Source: Lutibacter litoralis
GTDB taxonomy: Bacteria; Bacteroidota; Bacteroidia; Flavobacteriales; Flavobacteriaceae
Direction of reading: 5' to 3'
Length of the DNA: 64,000 nt
Assembly: GCF_014646675.1 (NCBI RefSeq)
Contig: NZ_BMNS01000001.1
Location: 242,212 to 306,211, forward strand
The position numbers were made by a program, and so were the translations under genes. Below are positions 28,655 to 38,489 of this stretch, piece by piece; positions within the stretch are counted from its first letter, which is position 1; each line of letters opens with the position of its first letter. The notes beneath the pieces were generated by a model. It had not been told where the DNA came from and did no database searches. It was given only the letters and a program-made list of their open reading frames with translations.

Positions 28655-29659
28655 TTAAATAAAACTTTTAAATAGGGTGTTTTTTAGCAGCACTTCAATT
28701 AAGATTAAGAGTCCTGCTAAAAGCGCTAATAATCTATATTTTTCTTGATAATTGTAATATTTAAATTCTTCGATTTCTGTTTTTTCAAGCTTATTTATTT
28801 CTTCATAAATAGCTTTTAACTTTGTATTATCTGTTGCTCTAAAATACTGACCTTCTGTTTCTTTTGCTATATATTGCAATAATTCTTCATCTATTTCTAC
28901 TGGAGAATTTCTAAATAATAATTTTCCTGTTCTTGGATCTTTTGCATACGGAAAAGAGGCTGTTCCGTTGGTTCCTAAACCAATGGTGTACACTTTTATT
29001 CCTAAACCAACAGCTAATTCTGTGGCAGTTTTAGGATCTACAAAACCTGTATTATTTACACCGTCTGTTAATAAAATTATAACCTTACTTTTTGCTTTAC
29101 TTTCCTTTAATCTATTTACCGCAGAACCCAATCCCATTCCAATAGCTGTTCCGCCATCTAATTGTCCCCATTTTATATCTGAAATGGTGTTTCTAACAAT
29201 CCTTTTATCGCTTGTAATTGGCGTTTGTGTAAAACTTTCACCTGCATAGACTACAATTCCAATTCTATCATTAGGTCGTTGATTTACAAACTCCGTCGCC
29301 ACTTTTTTTAGTGCTTCTAATCTGTTTGGTTTTAAATCGCGTGCTAACATACTTGCAGAAACATCAATTGCCATAACAATGTCTATTCCTTTGTTTGTTT
29401 TAGTTCTTTTACTAACTGAAACATTTCTTGGGCGTGCTAAAGCAATTATTAATAATGTTAGTGCTACCAATCTTAAAACATGTAAAAACGGTTTTAATTT
29501 TGATAGCGTTGAGGGTTTTACTTCAAAACCTTTTAAACTTGAAACTGTTAATGTGGCACTTTCTTTTTTACGAACTAAAAAAAGCCAAATTGCAAGTATT
29601 GGTATTAAAACTAATAACCATAAAAACTGCGGATGTAAAAATTCAAAATTCTGAAACAT
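28655..29659 (-). CDS. batA: BatA von Willebrand factor A protein
   Basis: A 334-residue inner-membrane VWA protein. Helices FLWLLVLIPILAIWLFLV and VLRLVALTLLIIALA come first. The metal site is MAIDVSASMLARDL, GQLDGGTAIGMGL (Thr) and IILLTDGVNNTG, and a terminal helix is LLALLAGLLILIEVLL. This is the higher-similarity BatA form with the two membrane helices before the VWA domain. 2 bp downstream of the DUF4381/BatD-like gene. Confidence 0.92.
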   Translation of the reverse strand: MFQNFEFLHPQFLWLLVLIPILAIWLFLVRKKESATLTVSSLKGFEVKPSTLSKLKPFLHVLRLVALTLLIIALARPRNVSVSKRTKTNKGIDIVMAIDVSASMLARDLKPNRLEALKKVATEFVNQRPNDRIGIVVYAGESFTQTPITSDKRIVRNTISDIKWGQLDGGTAIGMGLGSAVNRLKESKAKSKVIILLTDGVNNTGFVDPKTATELAVGLGIKVYTIGLGTNGTASFPYAKDPRTGKLLFRNSPVEIDEELLQYIAKETEGQYFRATDNTKLKAIYEEINKLEKTEIEEFKYYNYQEKYRLLALLAGLLILIEVLLKNTLFKSFI

Positions 29660-29661
29660 AC

Positions 29662-31257
29662 TTATTGTTTTAAGGATACTGATTTAATAATTCTATTCAC
29701 TACACTTTCAGCTGAATCATCGCTCCATAAAGAAGAAACATATACTTGCCGCATTCCTTTTGTATCGGCAAAAAACAACATTGTTAATTTGTAATCTTCA
29801 TGTAATTGGGTTCCTTCATTTAATCGTTTATATTCTACTGATGCTTTTTTTCCCTTGATTCCATCAATTTTAATAGTTTCTTTTTTAATGTTGGTAAATC
29901 TGGTGCTTAATTGTTTTTCCATTCCATTAAGTGCTCCGTTAATACCTAGATCTAAATCCATTTGCTCCAATTCACTAATAAAATGAGTAGTTGAAACTGC
30001 TATATAAAAATTACTAATTGGACTTCCATACGTGTAAATTGAAAAATCTCCAATTGAAGATACTCCATTATCTGGAAGTTGTACAGATTGCACCGTTAAT
30101 ATTTCTGGAGTTTCTAAAGTAATTTTTGGATTGCCATAAGATGCTTTATACCACGATTCTTCTATCATTTCGGAAGTAGTTTTTCCTAAAATATTCTTTT
30201 TCACATATCTATACCCAAAATATCCTAAAGCACTAATTGCGATAACTATAGCTGCCAAAATAATAATTAGATACTTTTTAAAAGATGATTTCTTTTTTAC
30301 AGGAGTTTCTACAAAAATAGACTCTTCAATATCTGTATTAGCATCTTCTTTTTTAAAGTTGGTTATATGAACTGCACTCTGTGTATTTTTTAATATTTCT
30401 TCAATGGTATTTCTATCACTTTTTATCTCTTCAATAATAGGTTTATATTTTGCGAATTTTACCAAATCGGCACTTTTTAATACCTCTTCTAATTGTTTAA
30501 TAGTTTCTTTTGAAATTCCTAATTTACTGGATTCGTTAAAATCTATTATAGTTTCAATCAACTCATTAGTAGTAGATTCCAACGCTGGAATTTTTATATC
30601 TTTTTCTATATACGTTCTAACAATATCTGTTAGTTCAGAATAATAAATTTTAACTTTATTTTGTTGCAATAGCTGTTTTTCATCGAGCTCTTTAAGTCGT
30701 TGCATCGCTTCTTGAATTGGAGCGACGTATACCTTTGGAATTGCTTTTTCTATTTTCTTTCTAAAAATGAAATACAATATCAATGCAAATAATAACAATA
30801 TTGGAATAGCCCACCACCATAAATGCTTATAATCATCAAAAGTTTTCGGCTCTCTTTTAATTGATTTTATAAGGTGCATTTTTTGTTTGGTAGTATCTAC
30901 TTTTACCGTTGCAACGTTTACTAATAAAGAATCTGTTAAAAATTGTTTATTATTGATTAGTACTTTTTGTTGTGGAATTACATATTGCCCGCTATCGAAA
31001 CTCGTTAAAAGGTATTTTTTTTCTAGTTTATTTTTTAAAGTATCTATTGTTAAGGCTTCAACAACTTCAACCTTACCTAAACTATCTAATTTAAATTCAG
31101 GGAATATTACATTCTTGGTTTCATTTACAGAAATTTTATATTGTATTTGCTCACCAATTCTAATAGTTGTAGTATCTACCGAAATTGAAACAGGTTTTTC
31201 CTGCGCAATTCCAATAAAACCAATAAAAAATAATATATAAAATAGTTGTTTCTTCAT
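29662..31257 (-). CDS. BatD/DUF4381-like membrane protein of the Bat operon
   Basis: Start taken at the ATG 31257 (531 residues, MKKQLFYILFFIGFIGIAQEK); a GTG at 31269 would add four residues. Signal peptide, then a BatD-like beta domain (ISVDTTTIRIGEQIQYKISVN), a helix (LWWWAIPILLLFALILYFIF), a cytosolic DUF4381-like helical region (EAMQRLKELDEKQL, YYSELTDIVRTYIEKD), a second helix (YLIIILAAIVIAISALGYF) and a periplasmic C-terminal domain. The position between DUF58 and batA is that of DUF4381 genes in MoxR operons. Role unknown. Confidence 0.8.
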   Translation of the reverse strand: MKKQLFYILFFIGFIGIAQEKPVSISVDTTTIRIGEQIQYKISVNETKNVIFPEFKLDSLGKVEVVEALTIDTLKNKLEKKYLLTSFDSGQYVIPQQKVLINNKQFLTDSLLVNVATVKVDTTKQKMHLIKSIKREPKTFDDYKHLWWWAIPILLLFALILYFIFRKKIEKAIPKVYVAPIQEAMQRLKELDEKQLLQQNKVKIYYSELTDIVRTYIEKDIKIPALESTTNELIETIIDFNESSKLGISKETIKQLEEVLKSADLVKFAKYKPIIEEIKSDRNTIEEILKNTQSAVHITNFKKEDANTDIEESIFVETPVKKKSSFKKYLIIILAAIVIAISALGYFGYRYVKKNILGKTTSEMIEESWYKASYGNPKITLETPEILTVQSVQLPDNGVSSIGDFSIYTYGSPISNFYIAVSTTHFISELEQMDLDLGINGALNGMEKQLSTRFTNIKKETIKIDGIKGKKASVEYKRLNEGTQLHEDYKLTMLFFADTKGMRQVYVSSLWSDDSAESVVNRIIKSVSLKQ

Positions 31258-31271
31258 GTTATAATTCACTT

Positions 31272-32144
31272 CTATCTTGCACCTTTATGTTTAAAATAAC
31301 CTAATAATTTTTTCACATAACTTTCATCAATTCGGGAACTTATGGTACCTGCTCCACTATGTGTAAATGTTTTTTCAAAATATTCTACCGATTTTTTATA
31401 ATACTGTTCGTAACCTTTTCTCACACTTTTTGAAGCTGTATTTACTAACAATGTTTTTCCTGTTTCAGCATCTAGCATTGGGACCATTCCAAGGTTTGGC
31501 ATAGAAACTTCGTTTTGATCGTATATTCTAATACCTGTTACATCGTGTTTTCTACCAACAATTTTTAATGTGCGCTCGTAATGTGTATCCATAAAATCTG
31601 AAAGCACAAAAACAATGGCTTTCTTTTTTATTACACTCGATAAAAATTTTAAGGCTTCGTTGATGTTAGTTCTCGTACTTTTTGGTTTAAATTCTATTAA
31701 TTCTCTGATGATTCTAAGTACGTGGCTTTTTCCCTTTTTAGGAGGAATAAACAATTCCATTTGATCAGAAAACAGTAATAAACCTACTTTATCGTTATTT
31801 TGAATTGCTGAAAAAGCCAATGTTGCAGCTATTTCAGTAAGTGTATCTTTTTTAAATTGTTGTGATGTACCAAAAAATTCTGAACCGCTAATATCAACCA
31901 TCAATACCATTGTAAGCTCACGTTCTTCTTCAAAAACCTTTACATAAGGCTCATTATAACGTGCAGTAACATTCCAATCTATGGCTCTAACATCATCTCC
32001 GTATTGGTATTGACGCACTTCAGAAAAAGTCATACCACGCCCTTTAAACGAACTGTGATATTCACCTGAAAATATATGATTAGACAAACGGCGTGTCTTA
32101 ATCTCTATTTTTCGAACTTTTTTAAGTATTTCTTTAGTATCCAT
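31272..32144 (-). CDS. DUF58 family protein of the MoxR/Bat operon
   Basis: A 290-residue cytosolic protein. N-terminal RKIEIKTRRLSNHIFSGEYHSSFKGRG and the DUF58 signature RQYQYGDDVRAIDWNVTARYNEPYVKVFEEER. A VWA-like core follows (LMVDISGSEFFG, FVLSDFMDT). DUF58 proteins stand between MoxR ATPases and VWA proteins and may bring them together. 53 bp after moxR. Confidence 0.92.
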   Translation of the reverse strand: MDTKEILKKVRKIEIKTRRLSNHIFSGEYHSSFKGRGMTFSEVRQYQYGDDVRAIDWNVTARYNEPYVKVFEEERELTMVLMVDISGSEFFGTSQQFKKDTLTEIAATLAFSAIQNNDKVGLLLFSDQMELFIPPKKGKSHVLRIIRELIEFKPKSTRTNINEALKFLSSVIKKKAIVFVLSDFMDTHYERTLKIVGRKHDVTGIRIYDQNEVSMPNLGMVPMLDAETGKTLLVNTASKSVRKGYEQYYKKSVEYFEKTFTHSGAGTISSRIDESYVKKLLGYFKHKGAR

Positions 32145-32197
32145 TTTTTTAGCTTTTGGCTTTTGGCTATTAGCTAATGACTAATGCCCAAAGGCTT

Positions 32198-33205
32198 TTA
32201 GGGTACTTCTACTATATTTACAATTTGATTAATGATATCTTCTGAAGTTATATTTTCTGCTTCTGCTTCATAAGTTATTCCAATTCTATGACGTAAAACA
32301 TCGTGCACAACGGCGCGTACATCTTCTGGAATTACATAACCTCTTCTTCTAATAAATGCATAACATTTTGCTGCCATTGCCAGGTTGATACTTCCACGTG
32401 GTGAAGCTCCAAAACTTATTAACCCTTGTAGATCCGGTAAATTATATTTTTCTGGATATCGTGTTGCAAAAATGATATCTAGTATATATTTCTCAATTTT
32501 TTCGTCCATATATACTTCTTTTACAGCCTCTCTTGCTCTATTAATTTGGTCTACAGAAGCTACTGCATTTATTGTTCCAAAACTACCTTTTAAGTTTGCA
32601 CGCATTATTAATTGCTCTTCATCTATTTTTGGATAGTCAATTACTGTTTTTAGCATAAATCTATCAACTTGCGCTTCTGGCAAAGGATAAGTTCCTTCTT
32701 GTTCTACCGGGTTTTGAGTTGCCATTACTAAAAATGGTTCGTCTAATTTAAAAGTAGTATCACCAATAGTAATCTGGCGCTCTTGCATAGCTTCTAACAA
32801 TGCCGATTGCACTTTTGCCGGTGCACGGTTAATTTCATCTGCCAATACAAAGTTTGCGAAAATTGGCCCCTTCTTTATGGTAAAATCGTTATCTTTTACA
32901 CTGTAAATCATAGTTCCAACAACATCGGCTGGCAATAAATCTGGTGTAAATTGAATTCTACTAAAATCTCCTTGTACAGCTTTTGCTAGTGTGTTAATTG
33001 CTAAGGTTTTTGCCAAACCTGGAACACCTTCTAATAAAATGTGTCCATTTCCTAACAAGCCAATTAACAATCGTTCTATCATATGCTTTTGACCAACAAT
33101 AACTTTGTTCATCTCCATTATTAACAAATCGACAAAGGCACTTTCTTTTTCAATTTTTTCATTGATAGCTTTAATATCAATAGAAACGTTATTTTCTTCA
33201 ATCAT
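32198..33205 (-). CDS. moxR: MoxR family AAA+ ATPase
   Basis: Start taken at the ATG 33205 (335 residues, MIEENNVSIDIKAINEKIEKES); the frame extends 20 codons upstream but that part is not MoxR-like. Motifs: Walker A LLEGVPGLAKT, Walker B FVLADEINRAP, sensor 1 LVMATQNPVEQEGTYPLPEAQVDRFML, and FGASPRGSINLAMAAKCYA (sensor 2). It is a chaperone-like ATPase expected to act on the VWA proteins encoded downstream. First gene of a moxR-DUF58-BatD-like-batA-batB-batC-batD-batE operon. Confidence 0.93.
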   Translation of the reverse strand: MIEENNVSIDIKAINEKIEKESAFVDLLIMEMNKVIVGQKHMIERLLIGLLGNGHILLEGVPGLAKTLAINTLAKAVQGDFSRIQFTPDLLPADVVGTMIYSVKDNDFTIKKGPIFANFVLADEINRAPAKVQSALLEAMQERQITIGDTTFKLDEPFLVMATQNPVEQEGTYPLPEAQVDRFMLKTVIDYPKIDEEQLIMRANLKGSFGTINAVASVDQINRAREAVKEVYMDEKIEKYILDIIFATRYPEKYNLPDLQGLISFGASPRGSINLAMAAKCYAFIRRRGYVIPEDVRAVVHDVLRHRIGITYEAEAENITSEDIINQIVNIVEVP

Positions 33206-33320
33206 TTTTGTAGTTTTTAAAGGCGTGAATTTAACATGGTTTATATCACAATGCAAATAGCACAATTATTTTTTTAAATGTTGTTAAAAATTGGTTAAAA
33301 AATAATACAGAACCTCAGGT

Positions 33321-34067
33321 TTAATAAGATTTTAACACCATTTCTTCCCCATTAAAAACCGCATAGGTAAAATGGGAAATCCAATCGCCTGTATTAATAT
33401 ATTTAGATTTTTTTGTAAGTTGAATTTCCATTGGCAAGTGACGATGCCCAAAAACAAAATAATCAAACTTTTTTTTGATTAATTTTCTTTTACAATAATG
33501 CACCAACCATTCGTTTTCTTCACCCAAAAATTTTACATCTTCTTCCCCTGAAATCAATTTATTTTTTACAGATAAATATTGAGCTAACGTAACGCCAATA
33601 TCTGGATGTAACCATTTATATAACCATTTTGAGAATGGATTTGTAAACACTTTTTTCATGCGCTTATAACCTTTATCTCCTGGACCCAAACCATCTCCGT
33701 GTCCAATTAAAAACAGTTTATTATTAAAAGTAAATTCTTGTGGTTTGTGGAATGTTGGAATATTTAATTCGGTTTCGAAATAATCTTGCATCCAAAGGTC
33801 GTGATTGCCTACGAAAAAATAAATTTGAATGCCACTATCTCTTAATTCGGCAAGTTTCCCTAAAACACGTATAAATCCTTTTGGAACAACTTTTTTATAT
33901 TCAAACCAAAAGTCGAAAAGGTCTCCTAATAAAAAAATGACTTCTGCATCGGTTTTTATAGCTTCTAACCAACTTACAAATTTTTGCTCTCGGATTTTAC
34001 TTAATTTAGCTGTTGGAGCTCCAAAATGTTGATCGGATGCAAAATATATTTTTTTATTGGTTGTCAA
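33321..34067 (-). CDS. UDP-2,3-diacylglucosamine diphosphatase (LpxH-like)
   Basis: A 248-residue calcineurin-like metallophosphoesterase. Metal motifs are DQHFGAP (strand 1), LLGDLFDFWFEY, FVGNHDLWM, GHGDGLGPGD and FGHRHLP. Length and motif order match the LpxH branch that cuts UDP-diacylglucosamine to lipid X in lipid A synthesis. The first motif reads ASDQHFG rather than DxHL, usual for Bacteroidota members. It is separate from the Bat operon (115-bp gap) and from the S41 gene. Confidence 0.88.
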   Translation of the reverse strand: MTTNKKIYFASDQHFGAPTAKLSKIREQKFVSWLEAIKTDAEVIFLLGDLFDFWFEYKKVVPKGFIRVLGKLAELRDSGIQIYFFVGNHDLWMQDYFETELNIPTFHKPQEFTFNNKLFLIGHGDGLGPGDKGYKRMKKVFTNPFSKWLYKWLHPDIGVTLAQYLSVKNKLISGEEDVKFLGEENEWLVHYCKRKLIKKKFDYFVFGHRHLPMEIQLTKKSKYINTGDWISHFTYAVFNGEEMVLKSY

Positions 34068-34122
34068 AATAAAGATGAATTAAAGTATAAAGTTACAATT
34101 AAGTTTTAATTTGAAATAAAAA

Positions 34123-35748
34123 CTATTTACTGTTTTCTAACTCAATAACTTTTAAAATCATATTATCTTTCTTTTGAGTTACCATAAAATAACCTGTTTG
34201 GTCAAATAAATCGCGTGCAAAAAAAGCTTTAAAGTATAATTTTAAATCTTCTCTAGACTTCGGTCCCATTGGAACTTTTAAATCTAACTCTTCTAAATAC
34301 AAATTAAAAATCTTTTCATCTTCATCAAATTTAGCAACAAAGTCTTCTAATTCCCATGCATTCAACTCTTCTCTATGTGAATCTATATATTTAAAAACAA
34401 AGCTATTTAACCCTCTGTAAATCATTCTATTGTAAGTTCGGGATGTGTCAATAGGTACAAAAACATCTGGTATTATACCTCCACCGCCATACACAATTTT
34501 TCCTTTAGGCGTCGTGTATTTTAGCGTATCAATCACTTTAATACTATCTTTTGAAATTAATTCTCCATTATGCACTCTGTTTAAATAATCGCTATTGTAT
34601 AGTTTTGTGTTATGTTCCGCATAAGGTTTTTGAATGGATCTTCCTGTTGGCGTATAGTATCTAGAAGTTGTAAGTCTAACAGCTGAACCGTCTCCTAAAT
34701 CCATTTCTTGCTGTACCAATCCTTTTCCAAATGATCGTCTACCAACAATAGTTCCTTTATCATTATCTTGTAAGGCACCTGCAACAATTTCACTTGCAGA
34801 AGCAGAATTTTGATCAATTAAAACATATACATTTCCATCTTCAAAATCGCCTTTTTTAGTTGCATATGATTTATCTACTTCTCCATTTTTATTTTTGGTA
34901 AAGACAATGAGTTTTCCATCTTCCAAAAATTCATCAATCATACTGTTTGCAATATCCATATAACCACCGCCATTTCCTCTTAAATCCAGCACTAAAGAGT
35001 TCATACCTTTGATGGTTAACTCATTTAATGCCAATTTAAACTCTAAATAAGTAGTTCTGGCGAACCGCTCAACATTGATATATCCTAAGGTATTATTTAT
35101 CATATAATAACCAGGTACGCTTTTAATAGGAACTTCGTCTCTTGCAATTTGTATGTCGAGTACTTCATCTGTTGAGCGTCTGTAAACTGTAAGTAAAACA
35201 TTAGTTTCCGCTTCACCCTTAAGCGATTTCATTACAGCTTCAGAGATTTTTCTACTAGCTAATAAAGTTCCTTTTTCTTTTTCACTAACGCCTGCTTTTT
35301 TAACCAATTGTTCTCCAAAAAGTGTATCCTTATCTGCAATAATAATTCTATCACCTGCTTTAACTCCTGCTTTAAAACTTGGACCACCTTCAATAACACC
35401 TGTTACGGTAACAGTGTCTTGGTGCATTAAAAAAGAAACTCCAATACCTACAAATTTTCCTTGTAAATTTTCAGTTACCTGTTTTAATTCTTCTTTTGGA
35501 ATATACACAGAATGTGGATCTAATTTAACAAGCATATTAGTAATGGCATCGTCTAAGAGGCTATCCGTATCAACTTTGTCTACATAATCGTATTGTATGT
35601 AATTAATTAAGCGTTTTATTTTAGCTTCTGTTGTATTTGAACTAAAAATAACAGCTTTATTTTTAAAGTTAATAGAGCTTCCTATTAAGATTCCAATGGC
35701 TACTGCCAATCCTAAAAATATTGGTAAACTTGCTTTCTTATTTATCAT
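34123..35748 (-). CDS. S41 family C-terminal processing peptidase
   Basis: A 541-residue envelope protease with an N-terminal signal anchor (LPIFLGLAVAIGILIGSSI). A PDZ domain (FVGIGVSFLMHQDTVTVTGVIEGGPSFKAGVKAGDRI) precedes the S41 protease core with LVLDLRGNGGGYMDIA, the Ser region DQNSASASEIVAGALQDN and the Lys region GRRSFGKGLVQQEM. The Ser/Lys dyad is intact. It probably trims periplasmic proteins. It overlaps the dCMP deaminase gene by 1 bp, so both share a transcript although their functions differ. Confidence 0.94.
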   Translation of the reverse strand: MINKKASLPIFLGLAVAIGILIGSSINFKNKAVIFSSNTTEAKIKRLINYIQYDYVDKVDTDSLLDDAITNMLVKLDPHSVYIPKEELKQVTENLQGKFVGIGVSFLMHQDTVTVTGVIEGGPSFKAGVKAGDRIIIADKDTLFGEQLVKKAGVSEKEKGTLLASRKISEAVMKSLKGEAETNVLLTVYRRSTDEVLDIQIARDEVPIKSVPGYYMINNTLGYINVERFARTTYLEFKLALNELTIKGMNSLVLDLRGNGGGYMDIANSMIDEFLEDGKLIVFTKNKNGEVDKSYATKKGDFEDGNVYVLIDQNSASASEIVAGALQDNDKGTIVGRRSFGKGLVQQEMDLGDGSAVRLTTSRYYTPTGRSIQKPYAEHNTKLYNSDYLNRVHNGELISKDSIKVIDTLKYTTPKGKIVYGGGGIIPDVFVPIDTSRTYNRMIYRGLNSFVFKYIDSHREELNAWELEDFVAKFDEDEKIFNLYLEELDLKVPMGPKSREDLKLYFKAFFARDLFDQTGYFMVTQKKDNMILKVIELENSK

Positions 35749-36167
35749 TATAAATCTTTAAGATACGTTATCTCAACTCCTGCTTTTTCTAAAAATTGTA
35801 CGCCAGAAGTATCTTTATATTCATTTGCATATACCACTCTTTTAATACCAGATTGATGTATTAATTTGCTACATTCTTTACATGGCGATAATGTAATATA
35901 TAACGTAGCATTTTTACAAGATTGTGTAGAACCTGCAACTTTTAAAATAGCATTTGCTTCTGCATGCAACACATACCATTTTGTGTTCCCTTCCTCTTCA
36001 CAGCAATTTTCAAAGCCTGTTGGTGTTCCATTAAAACCATCAGAAATTATCATTCTATCTTTTACAATTAATGCACCTACTTGCTTTCTTTCACAATAGG
36101 ATAGTTTTGCCCACTCCAATGCCATTCTCATGTAGGCGGTATCATATTTTAATTGTTTTTTATTCAT
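35748..36167 (-). CDS. dCMP deaminase (ComEB-like)
   Basis: A 139-residue zinc deaminase that turns dCMP into dUMP. Zinc/catalytic motifs are LHAEANAIL (HAE) and LSPCKECSKLI (PCxxC). An N-terminal C-rich loop lies in EGNTKWYVLHAE with FENCCEE. Normal family length. Upstream partner of the S41 gene (1-bp overlap). Confidence 0.93.
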   Translation of the reverse strand: MNKKQLKYDTAYMRMALEWAKLSYCERKQVGALIVKDRMIISDGFNGTPTGFENCCEEEGNTKWYVLHAEANAILKVAGSTQSCKNATLYITLSPCKECSKLIHQSGIKRVVYANEYKDTSGVQFLEKAGVEITYLKDL

Positions 36168-36220
36168 TTTTATGATTGTTACGAAAGTAAAAAGAATACT
36201 ATTAACTTCAAGTTAAAATT

Positions 36221-36805
36221 TTACCAAAAAATAGTTGCTTTTAATATTGGCAAAACTACACCAATAACTATGGACGAAATAATTAATATATAATCTCTTT
36301 TTGAAAATCTAAACAAGGTTTGAAAAATAAATCCTAAAATAAGAATTATTAACACCACAATTATTTGAGCGATTTCAACTCCCAAAGCAAATTCTAATAA
36401 AGGAAGAAACTTACTTTCTGAGGTTCCAATTAACATTTTAAAATACCCTGAAAAACCCAAGCCATGTATTAATCCAAAAAAGAGTGCAAAAACTAAATTA
36501 GTGTTTGTTTTTACTTGTTTTGTAGTGTTTTTAACATACAAAATATTAACTACTGCAGTAATAATTATGGTTACAGGAATTAGGAATTCTATCCATTTTG
36601 GATCTACCGATACAATTTTATAGGCTGCTAAAATTAATGATAAGGTATGTCCAATTGTAAAAAGTGAAATTAACCAAATTAATTTTTTCCAATTTTTAAA
36701 ATCATACACAACAGCCAATGCTACTAAAAATAAAATATGATCGTAAGCATTCCAATCTAGTACATGAAACAAGCCTTCTTTGAGAAAAAATGTAAGTGAA
36801 TCCAT
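36221..36805 (-). CDS. HupE/UreJ-like membrane protein
   Basis: A 194-residue inner-membrane protein with about six helices. Conserved polar residues include HVLDWNAYDHILFLVAL, FTIGHTLSLILAA and FFGLIHGLGFSGYF. HupE/UreJ proteins are nickel/cobalt permease-like in other bacteria. No hydrogenase or urease genes are near, so the metal assignment is only by family. 53 bp upstream of the deaminase gene. Confidence 0.85.
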   Translation of the reverse strand: MDSLTFFLKEGLFHVLDWNAYDHILFLVALAVVYDFKNWKKLIWLISLFTIGHTLSLILAAYKIVSVDPKWIEFLIPVTIIITAVVNILYVKNTTKQVKTNTNLVFALFFGLIHGLGFSGYFKMLIGTSESKFLPLLEFALGVEIAQIIVVLIILILGFIFQTLFRFSKRDYILIISSIVIGVVLPILKATIFW

Positions 36806-36852
36806 TTAAAAAAATTTATGGATTCAAATATAGAAAAAATTGCTTCCTTAAA

Positions 36853-38391
36853 TTATGAGTTAAACCAATTATTTACAATCTTATTTTCAATAGGGGTTGC
36901 CATTTTATGAACAAATTCATTTTTACCAGCATTGTATTCATAATCTTCTCCCCAAACTTTATAATTTTCTGCAACTTGTTTTATACTCTCACAAACATAT
37001 AACACTTCTTTGTTTGTAATTGTTGGATGAATTGACATGCGAATCCATCCTGGGCGTTCTACCATACAACCGTCTAAAATTTTCTTTTCAATTCCTTTTG
37101 AAGTGTTTTGATCTACGTGTAATAAAAAGTGACCATAGGTTCCTGCACAAGAACATCCTCCACGAGTTTGTACTCCAAAACGATCGTTTAACAATTTTAC
37201 AATTAAATTAAAATGCACTTTTTCTATATAAAAAGAAAAAATACCCAATCTGTCTTGGTGTTGTGGTGCTAAAATTTTAAGGTTTGGTATTTTAGAGATT
37301 TTTTCAAAAACCACTTCATTAATTTCATGTTCTCTTGCCAGTATTTTATCAATTCCCATTTGTTCTTTTAACTGAATCGAAAGTGCAATTTTTATAGTTT
37401 GTAAAAAACCCGGCGTACCTCCATCTTCTCTTGTTTCAATATCATCTACATAATCGTGATCTCCCCAAGGGTTTGTATAATTTACGGTTCCTCCTCCTGG
37501 ATTGTCTGGTACTAAGTTTTTGTATAATTTCTTATTAAATATAAGCACGCCTGAAGTTCCAGGTCCTCCTAAAAATTTGTGTGGTGAAAAGAAAATTGCA
37601 TCTAAATACATTTCTTCATCTGCTGGATGCATATCTATAGCTACATATGGTGCCGAACACGCAAAATCTACAAAACATAAACCACCATTTTGGTGAATTA
37701 TTTTTGCTATTTTATGATAATCTGTTCTAATACCTGTAACATTTGAACAAGCTGTAATTGAAGCAATTTTTATGGGTCTTTCTTTATACTGTTCTAATAT
37801 TTTTTTAAAACTATCAAAACATATTAAACCAGACTCCTGACAAGGTATTATTTCAACATCTGCAATAGTTTCTAACCAAGATGTTTGGTTAGAGTGATGT
37901 TCCATATGTGTAATAAAAACAATAGGTTTTAACAGATCTGGTACATTTGTATATTCCTTTAAATTTTCTGACACTTTTAATCCTAAAATACGTTGAAATT
38001 TATTTACAACCCCTGTCATTCCAGTTCCATCGGTTATTAAAACATCGTCTGCATTTGCATTTACGTGGTTTTTAATAATGTTTCTAGCTTTATGGTAGGC
38101 CATGGTCATTGCCGATCCTGTGATAGAAGTTTCGGTATGTGTATTGGCAACAAAAGGTCCAAATTGATTCAATAATTTTTCTTCAATAGGTCTGTACAAT
38201 CTTCCACTAGCTGTCCAATCTGTATAAATAATTTCTTTTTCTCCGTAAGGAGATTGGAAAGATTGCTCTATTCCAACTATATTTTCTCTAAACTGTTGAA
38301 AATAAATTTCTAATTCTGAAGGTTTTTCTTCACCTTCAATTGTATTAAGTTTCTCTTTATTCTTAGAAAATATGTTAGATAAAAAACTCAT
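36853..38391 (-). CDS. Class V PLP-dependent aminotransferase (cysteine desulfurase-like)
   Basis: A 512-residue fold-type I PLP enzyme. The PLP lysine is in FFSPHKFLGGPG. Other parts: TEVSITGSAMT-type N-terminal loop (ETSITGSAMTMAYHKAR), ITHMEHHSNQTSWLETI and a C-terminal GGCSCAGTYGHFLL loop with Cys residues placed like the desulfurase mobile loop. It is about 100 residues longer than SufS/IscS and has no Suf/Isc neighbours, so the substrate may be something other than cysteine. No operon partner; 98-bp gap to the TlpA-like gene. Confidence 0.85.
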   Translation of the reverse strand: MSFLSNIFSKNKEKLNTIEGEEKPSELEIYFQQFRENIVGIEQSFQSPYGEKEIIYTDWTASGRLYRPIEEKLLNQFGPFVANTHTETSITGSAMTMAYHKARNIIKNHVNANADDVLITDGTGMTGVVNKFQRILGLKVSENLKEYTNVPDLLKPIVFITHMEHHSNQTSWLETIADVEIIPCQESGLICFDSFKKILEQYKERPIKIASITACSNVTGIRTDYHKIAKIIHQNGGLCFVDFACSAPYVAIDMHPADEEMYLDAIFFSPHKFLGGPGTSGVLIFNKKLYKNLVPDNPGGGTVNYTNPWGDHDYVDDIETREDGGTPGFLQTIKIALSIQLKEQMGIDKILAREHEINEVVFEKISKIPNLKILAPQHQDRLGIFSFYIEKVHFNLIVKLLNDRFGVQTRGGCSCAGTYGHFLLHVDQNTSKGIEKKILDGCMVERPGWIRMSIHPTITNKEVLYVCESIKQVAENYKVWGEDYEYNAGKNEFVHKMATPIENKIVNNWFNS

Positions 38392-38489
38392 TGCATAAAC
38401 TATTTTTGTTTGCTATTCCTAATATAGAGGAACATGCTAATTAATTAAAATTAGTATAAATCAATAACTTAGTAGAAGGTTAAAAAGTA